From contig CM030849.1 of NCBI GenBank assembly GCA_018105865.1, forward strand, positions 186,001 to 250,000: 64,000 nucleotides of DNA. Reading direction: 5' to 3'. This document shows, piece by piece, positions 58,233-64,000 of this stretch. This stretch comes from Metaphire vulgaris. Taxonomy: Eukaryota; Annelida; Clitellata; Crassiclitellata; Megascolecidae. Each line of letters starts with the position of its first letter. The first letter of the stretch is position 1. A program made the position numbers and the translations under genes. Below the pieces are notes generated by a model, which was given only the letters and a program-made list of their open reading frames with translations, made no database searches and was not told the origin of the DNA.

Positions 58233-58436
58233 CTAAGAACAGTAATCGAAGGAAAAATGGAGGGAAAGAGAGTGAGAGGTAGACCGAGAAAGATGATGTT
58301 TGAGTGGATGATGAATAAAAAGGATATCAGGAACTCAAAGAAGAAGCAAGCAATCGATCGGAGTTGGAAAACTGGATACCTGGACCTGTCGAGAGACAGA
58401 AACACTGATGATGATGAGCAACAATATGCCTCCTGA
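58233..58436 (+). pseudogene. LINE ORF2 C-terminal fragment
   Basis: An open frame of 67 codons reads LRTVIEGKMEGKRVRGRPRK and goes on MMFEWM, ending at TGA. EGK(M)EGKR..GRPR near the C-terminus is a frequent signature of non-LTR retrotransposon proteins in animals. It is a 5'-truncated copy. Confidence 0.65.
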
Positions 58437-59376
58437 CAGAGCAAATATCTGCAAGTTTTACAACGATTAACTCCTTAAATGCACTCTAATTCATAGTCGT
58501 AGAGCGTACGACTGCTAATCAACACTGTTGATTCAAGAAGGCATCTCTAACAGATATGACATTAATTGCAGCCCTTTAAAAGCAATCATTCACCAAAATT
58601 ACGCAAAAAATACACATAAATAACAAATAACAAAACAAATTATGCATAAAATACTGTACATAAGAATTCTGTAACATCTTTGACTCTCAGACCAAAATAT
58701 GGATATTACAACGGATGGTCCAAAATTCTTGCTGGCTGAGAAACACCCAAAGACTGAAATGTTTTTTGAAAAATCAATGTTACACGATTGACAAACAATT
58801 GATGACATAGACAAGTCGTCCTTAATAAACTAACAGTTGTACATAAATGTGATACAAAAAAACCAGACAATAAAGACTGCTTGGCATATCAGTGAGACTT
58901 CTAGTCTACTGGTCACCATCTGACAAGGCTTTCTATACTCTTCTTCCGGATCAAAAGTAGGGATGAATAGTAAAATGTCACGTCCCCAGCATTGATATAT
59001 AAACATTTGCCAGAAGGTCACAATTCCAGATTCCGATTTTCTCCAGCTAAAATTAGCCGCATTGTACAAATGCACGATATAGAAAGATGTCTACACAGAA
59101 AAACACTGGCCACGGCATATCTATACATGACCCAAATATACAATGCTCCTCACAGGTAAAATGAAATCGACAATGGTGCATAATTCAAAGCACTCAGCAA
59201 CATTCTGTACAACCCAACATCGACTCATCATCATCATCATCACCACCACCACCACCATCATCAGTCATCGCCATCTTCAATATCATCATGATATCAGATG
59301 AACAAGCAGTTCATTCAGGAGATGCAAAGGCACGAGAGATGCCACTGGAATCCTTGGGACTCTGGAATCTCAACGT

Positions 59377-62300
59377 TCAAACAGTCCGTCGTTGCTCCAG
59401 TGCACAGCTGGAGAGCTGTTTTGCCAGATCGGGTCTTCCAATCGCGACCAGCGCCTTGGCGAGCCGTTCCAGCCTTGCCTCCGGACCTTTCTTCTCGACC
59501 CAGCCTCTCAGCATCTGATACGAGACCTCCTTGACTCCCAGGTGGTGGTAGTCGACTTCGTAGCTGCCGATGTCAGAGTCGCGTATGTCGAGCTGCCGCG
59601 CCAGGCGAGTCCAGTCTTTGCCGAGGTGTTCTGCCACGATCAGAATCACGTCACTGTCAACCAGACGATTAGGAACTAAAACAAGAACATTGAGTAAAAG
59701 ACATTTTGAAAATAATAAAGATAAATAAATAAAGACACTTTCAAACGTGGCCCAAAAATAAATAAACATTGACGCGTAAGAAAACCAACCTCTGTTTTAA
59801 GTTCCTAACATCATGATGTTGCAAGGCAAGTCCAATGATAGAAAATATGAAGATGAGATTTAGAATGAGTTTAGTCATAAAGATTCCTTAAACAGTCCAC
59901 GAAGAAAGAAAAACCGGAAAAGGAATACTTCTTCTTACACAAGACACTCTTTACCGTACAAACGCCACCTAGTGGAGCAACACCACTCGAAATAAGTAAG
60001 ATAATCAACACACAGAGCAAAAGGACCATCACATAACGACTAAAATCGCATAAACACGTTACCACGGCAACACTGCAATTCCTCTGAAACGATACAAACA
60101 TCGGTGGACATACACTAACGATCCCACGCTAATAGCACCGGCCGACTTTACGTCGCATTGCGCCGTCTCTTAGGCAGAGCTTAACCGAGAACAGGATGTC
60201 TGTCTCACTCGCCGGTTATCTTTTCCTTCTTCTTCGATCCTTTGGGTCGTGTCGACGAACCCGGTTGACCCCAGAATGACGAAGAACCAGGACAGGGTAA
60301 AGGTCGTGCGGGGGTCGTGATAGTCATGGTGTTGTTGTTGCCGAACTGGACGTACGGTCCAATTCCATTACAGCCGTTGATGATGATCTCTTTCCCTTCG
60401 CCTGCACAAAAATAAATGCAACAACTCTTTATAAAGACCACAAACTGTGCGGTTACTACTGCTACATTGTAGTCATAATATAATCACAGCGCAGTGGAAT
60501 AGAACTGATGCACTTCTGTAGCCACTGTCGTCATGCCAACGCCACTTTATCATCTCTTAGACCTGGTCTTAGATATGCCTCCTTGGCTTTGCCTAATTCC
60601 CTAGGATTCTTGGCCTATTGCCCCCAGTTTCTTAGTATCTAACCTTAGACTACTTCCCTGCTCATCTGACTGACCTTTCCGGCTTGACCTGGCTCTAATT
60701 TGAATTGCCATCTCGTATTAGGCATTATGATAGTGGCGCTACAGAAGTCTACTGATCGATTGAATATAGATCATAAAATCACATCAGGCTCTGACAAGAC
60801 TTGGGCAACAATCTAATTCTGACAATGTAAGATGCTGCCACCTGTGATAACTGACAATTATTGTTGTTTACCTTCGACAGAGTGTCAGCTGCTTACCTAT
60901 CAATTTCATAGAAGGTGAATTTGCTGGGATGTTTGTACAACCATCACAGGTGTCTGTAGGTGGAACTCTGTGAGAACTCTTTGGACTTCCAGGTAGTCTA
61001 CCAGTTTCTTCGTGATTCTTCCTCGGTGGTTGATGCGGGCAACAACCTCCGGTTGGTTCGTTGTTGCCAGCGGAAGAATCCGGGTTTTGAATGTTGGGCA
61101 ACTGAAAGAAAGACAAGTTGTTTTTAAAATTCAAAAATATACCATCTGCAAAATAAATAATTACCGAAACAAAATAATGAGACTTCAAGAAATGTCAGAG
61201 ATCATCCGACCAATGAAAGCCAAAAGAGAGAACAGAAATAAATCATCAAAATAGCTTCTAAAATAAAATGACTTTGCAGCTGACTCAGGCAAAATGGTGC
61301 TAGGGCAAAATGTCACAGGGACAAAATGCCAGCAGATAAAATGTCAGCGAACAAAATGTAACCCTAACCCGTGACATTTTGTCTGCAGACATTTGTCCGG
61401 CCGCGGTCAAAACACCTTAAAAAGAACCCGCAATGAAACCGGACGATGTACAAAACGCAAGATACCAGCGGCAGTGCTTTGTGTTCTTTGAAAGAGCCTC
61501 CATCCTTCGGATAATATCCTTTTCCTGCGCCAAGATTGTTGTAATCTGTATTCTTATTCCAGTTCTCTAAGACAGATTTCATAGAGACGTTGAGTTTATC
61601 ACCGGCATCTTTCCGTGGTAGCTGCTGACAGGGCATAGAGTTTGAACGACTTTCGTCTGACCCTGGTGCCCTGTTTTCATGTTCTAAACAAGAAAGAACA
61701 AAAGTAAGACATCACGCCATCTTAAAAGCATCAACCAAAAACGCAATCAACATTTGCAATCAACAAATCTCTGCACACAAAGCATTGTTTACCAACATAC
61801 TGCGATGCATTTGGAAAACCTTGAACACAAAAAATAGTCTGCCAAAATTCAGAAATAAAGCCGTGAGAAAAAAGGAACAAACTCTGCATTAGGAAAAAGA
61901 AGACAAAGGTTCTTGTCCTGTTAATCAAGGTAAAAATATAACAACTTCATTCAAATGACCAGAGCAGCAAGAGACAGACAGAAGCGGAAGGAACTCATTC
62001 AGACCCACAGTCCAACAAAATAGGGAATGATGGAAGGACAGAAAGAAAGAAAGAAAGAAAGAAGAAAAGATACTTTGCCAGTTCTAACTGCATCGATTAT
62101 AAATGCCGCAATTTAAATTGGAAATTTCTTTTCACCCGGACTCATAGTCGCGTCCGCTTCGAGAAGAGAGCACGGCTTGTTCTGATGGGTTCTCGAGCCT
62201 TCCTCTCCAAAATGAGACGAGTGAGAACCAGACATCATCCGGTAGCCTCGTTCTCGATCGGAATCTCTTTCAGAGCGGAGTTCCAGATGTCCACAACTTC

Positions 62301-63572
62301 CTAAGACACCTGGATCACTGTCGAGAAGAGTCGGAGGATTTGAATGAACCGAGACCAGACCCTGAAAAGACTCTGAACCTCCCTCGTCGGCCGAGGCTAA
62401 CGGCCGAATAACATCGCCGGCCACTTCTTTAACGTTAATTTCGCTGCCGTCGGTAAAATCCAGCCTCGACACCGACGATGCAGATTCCGAGTGCAAAGAG
62501 ACCAACCCCTGACCCTGAGGAACTCTGGGGTTGAAGGTCATCATATTAGCAGATGCTCTTCCTGCACTCTCCTGAATGGGAAACAAAGTATCGGGAGCAG
62601 AGTTCACCAGAAGATTCGTGCGATTGCGGTTGCCGTCCAAACACAGCGACGGAGTAGCGGGGGAAAGAGAGGTCAAACTGGCGCCACCTGGTGCTGTTTG
62701 ATTTGATCCCAAGTGGGTGGGAGGCAGGGGATGTTGAGCAGGAACATCACTACCACCAGCGACACCAAGAGGATTTCCAGTGACGACTGGAGCTGTTTCC
62801 TGTTGATCCAGTGTGTGCAAATTGTCTGTGTGTCTTCTCTGGACCGGAAGATTATGGTTAGTGTCAACCGATTGCAGACAGGAACCAGCATTGCTTGAAG
62901 AAGGGTACCATTCACACGACTCCTATGTGAAAAAACACAAATCTTACAAAATATAACAAAACAACATCACACACGAAATCTTAACAAAGAGACTTTATGG
63001 AGACTGTAGAAAATCCAACAGAAAACCCAACTCAAAATAGAAGTTGACTTTAAACGGATCAAAACCTTCAACTTTTCTTCTTTAACCCCTTTACTGGGAA
63101 CCCCGAATATGTTCGTCCATTTTACATTGAGTTACAGTTAAATACACAGTAAAGGGGTTAATTAACCCTTCCACCATTTGCCCCGAGAATACTCGTCCAC
63201 TTTACATTACGTCAGAAATAAATGAATGCTGAAAGGGTTAAGGAAAATCTTCAAAGTGACTTTACAATGGCTTTTCTCAAGGTCCACACAAAAATAAACA
63301 AAAGGTTAAGGAGAAATAAATACTTTTCTTGTAAAATACTCAAAATTGATCAAAGGCAAAACTACTCGTTTTATAATTACGTATACAAGGACAGTGGTAG
63401 TAGTGGTACACAAAATACAACATACTGTCATAAAGGAGTCACGTATTATGTTAAGACAGCAGAAGATGAGCAGGTGTAGGTAATTCACTTGCCTGTCTCT
63501 GAATGTTGTGTTTTGCTGACTCTATTTCAGCCGCATGACAAGTGATGTAGGCACCCAAAGACACTTTAATGT
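59377..63572 (-). CDS. RIPK1: RIPK1-like protein, C-terminal half: intermediate region, RHIM, death domain
   Basis: Minus-strand exons: 63572-63493, 62922-62136, 61683-61466, 61101-60897, 60401-60209 and 59653-59377 (stop). Phases join throughout (0, 1, 0, 1, 2). The 60401 exon holds a RHIM: NGIGPYVQFGNNNTMTI, where VQFG followed by NxM is the amyloid core found in RIPK1, RIPK3 and TRIF. The last exon is a death domain with the RIPK1 pattern: LGKDWTRLARQLDI, VDYHHLGVKEVSYQML, GWVEKKG, LAKALVAIGRPDLAKQL. The order RHIM then C-terminal death domain is that of RIPK1, the kinase that links death receptors to NF-kB, apoptosis and necroptosis. The 262-residue exon before it is Ser/Gly/Pro-rich and disordered. 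The exon at 63493 uses a GC donor (CAG then GCAAGT). The kinase domain and start must lie beyond 64000, so catalytic status cannot be judged. A kinase-less RHIM/death-domain protein is the alternative. Confidence 0.83.
63082..63161. mobile_element. piggyBac-like MITE, copy 3
   Basis: TTAACCCCTTTACTGGG ... CAGTAAAGGGGTTAA, 80 bp with TTAA at both ends and the shared inner TTTACATTGAGTTACAGTTA. In an intron of the RIPK1-like gene. Confidence 0.72.
63162..63241. mobile_element. piggyBac-like MITE, copy 4 (related subfamily, tandem)
   Basis: TTAACCCTTCCACCATTTG ... GCTGAAAGGGTTAA, again 80 bp and TTAA-bounded, directly joined to copy 3 so that the junction reads TTAATTAA. Confidence 0.68.
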
Positions 63573-64000
63573 CTGCCAGTTAACAGAAAATTTACAAATT
63601 CTGCTATAATATTAAGATATCTGAGAAAGAATACATCTGTTACTTCAATTGCAAATACTCTAATCCAATTTCTGTTACTAGTTACAACAAAAGATACATA
63701 GTTTTATACTTTCTAAGTACAGTTTTTCAGCTTATCTGTTTGGTTCAAGGCTTAAAATGGTGAAATCTTAAGCTTAACATTTCGATTAATTTGTGAAAAT
63801 ATCAATGTTAAAGCAGAAAATACTTTTATTTTTTGCTTCAAAAGAAGAATTTTTTACTTTACTTAAGTATTGAAAAGTTAAGCCAGATAATTTGCTTTCA
63901 TTTAAGCTCTGTATGGAAAAATACAATATGCTTACAAAAAATCATCCAATTAACAGACCTCTATTATGGTGCCATTACCACAATGCCCGTGCATCCGCTG
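63573..64000. other. Intron of RIPK1-like gene reaching the window edge
   Basis: AT-rich, no repeat recognised. On the minus strand the last 30 bases could be the end of another exon (RMHGHC then GTAATG donor, phase 1), but this is too short to support. Confidence 0.4.

Larger units (their letters stand above)
56406..59376. other. Region between DAXX exon and RIPK1-like gene
   Basis: Should contain the DAXX promoter and first exon, but I could not recognise them. It holds a SINE tail near 56862, the Harbinger-like MITE, a hairpin, a LINE fragment, and possibly the 3' UTR of the RIPK1-like gene. A CAT/CAC repeat at 59226-59262 is not coding as far as can be seen. Confidence 0.4.

Noticed and set aside
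57000..59300. First exon of DAXX, for example MAMTDDGGGGG with poly-Asp on the minus strand near 59270
   Set aside because: It comes from a CAT/CAC repeat, lacks the expected IIVLDDD-type SUMO motif, has no donor in frame, and closes after 26 codons.
59377..59653. Death domain of a FADD- or TRADD-type adaptor
   Set aside because: The pattern around the DYHHLGVKEVSYQMLRGW segment and the RHIM exon just upstream fit RIPK1 better; FADD and TRADD have no RHIM.

Overview
The window is eukaryotic, animal-type DNA: short exons with GT-AG introns of consistent phase, dense microsatellites, many miniature inverted-repeat transposons (MITEs), tRNA-derived SINE fragments and LINE remnants. The genes (tandem C-type-lectin receptors with tyrosine-rich tails, a CNGA-type channel, DAXX, and a RIPK1-like protein with both RHIM and death domain) point to an invertebrate animal, plausibly a marine deuterostome such as amphioxus, hemichordate or echinoderm. 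I cannot fix the species from sequence alone.

Layout. 1-3.8 kb: repeats and a decayed transposon-like ORF. 3.8-31.5 kb: a receptor cluster. Receptor A (minus, 9 exons) and receptor B (minus, only stalk/TM/tail recognisable) read left; receptor C (plus, 8 exons, two C-type lectin domains) and receptor D (plus, mucin-like stalk/TM/tail, with an orphan Ig-like exon upstream) read right. All four share a phase-2 intron between TM and tail and a two-tyrosine tail cassette 21-26 residues apart, so they look like one signalling family with different or decayed ectodomains. A 333-335 bp satellite (23.3-25.7 kb) lies between C and D. 31.5-34.5 kb: no gene seen. 34.5-44.3 kb: a CNGA-type cyclic-nucleotide-gated channel (plus, 4 exons that sum to an intact frame), with an unusual Gln in the pore. 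44.3-50.3 kb: repeat-rich, including a 1-kb array of a 34-bp minisatellite. 50.3-56.4 kb: DAXX orthologue (minus; 5' exon not found). 59.4-63.6 kb and beyond the right edge: RIPK1-like gene (minus; intermediate region, RHIM and death domain inside, kinase domain outside).

Functionally, the left half is probably a cluster of cell-surface receptors, perhaps immune, that signal through SH2-binding tyrosines. The right end holds two genes linked to cell death and SUMO/chromatin. No link between them is shown by the sequence beyond proximity. The transposon record is rich: at least seven MITE families (hAT-like with 8-bp duplications, TTAA-flanked piggyBac-like, 3-bp-TSD Harbinger-like, and a short hairpin family tied to TAA microsatellites with a filled-site/empty-site pair).
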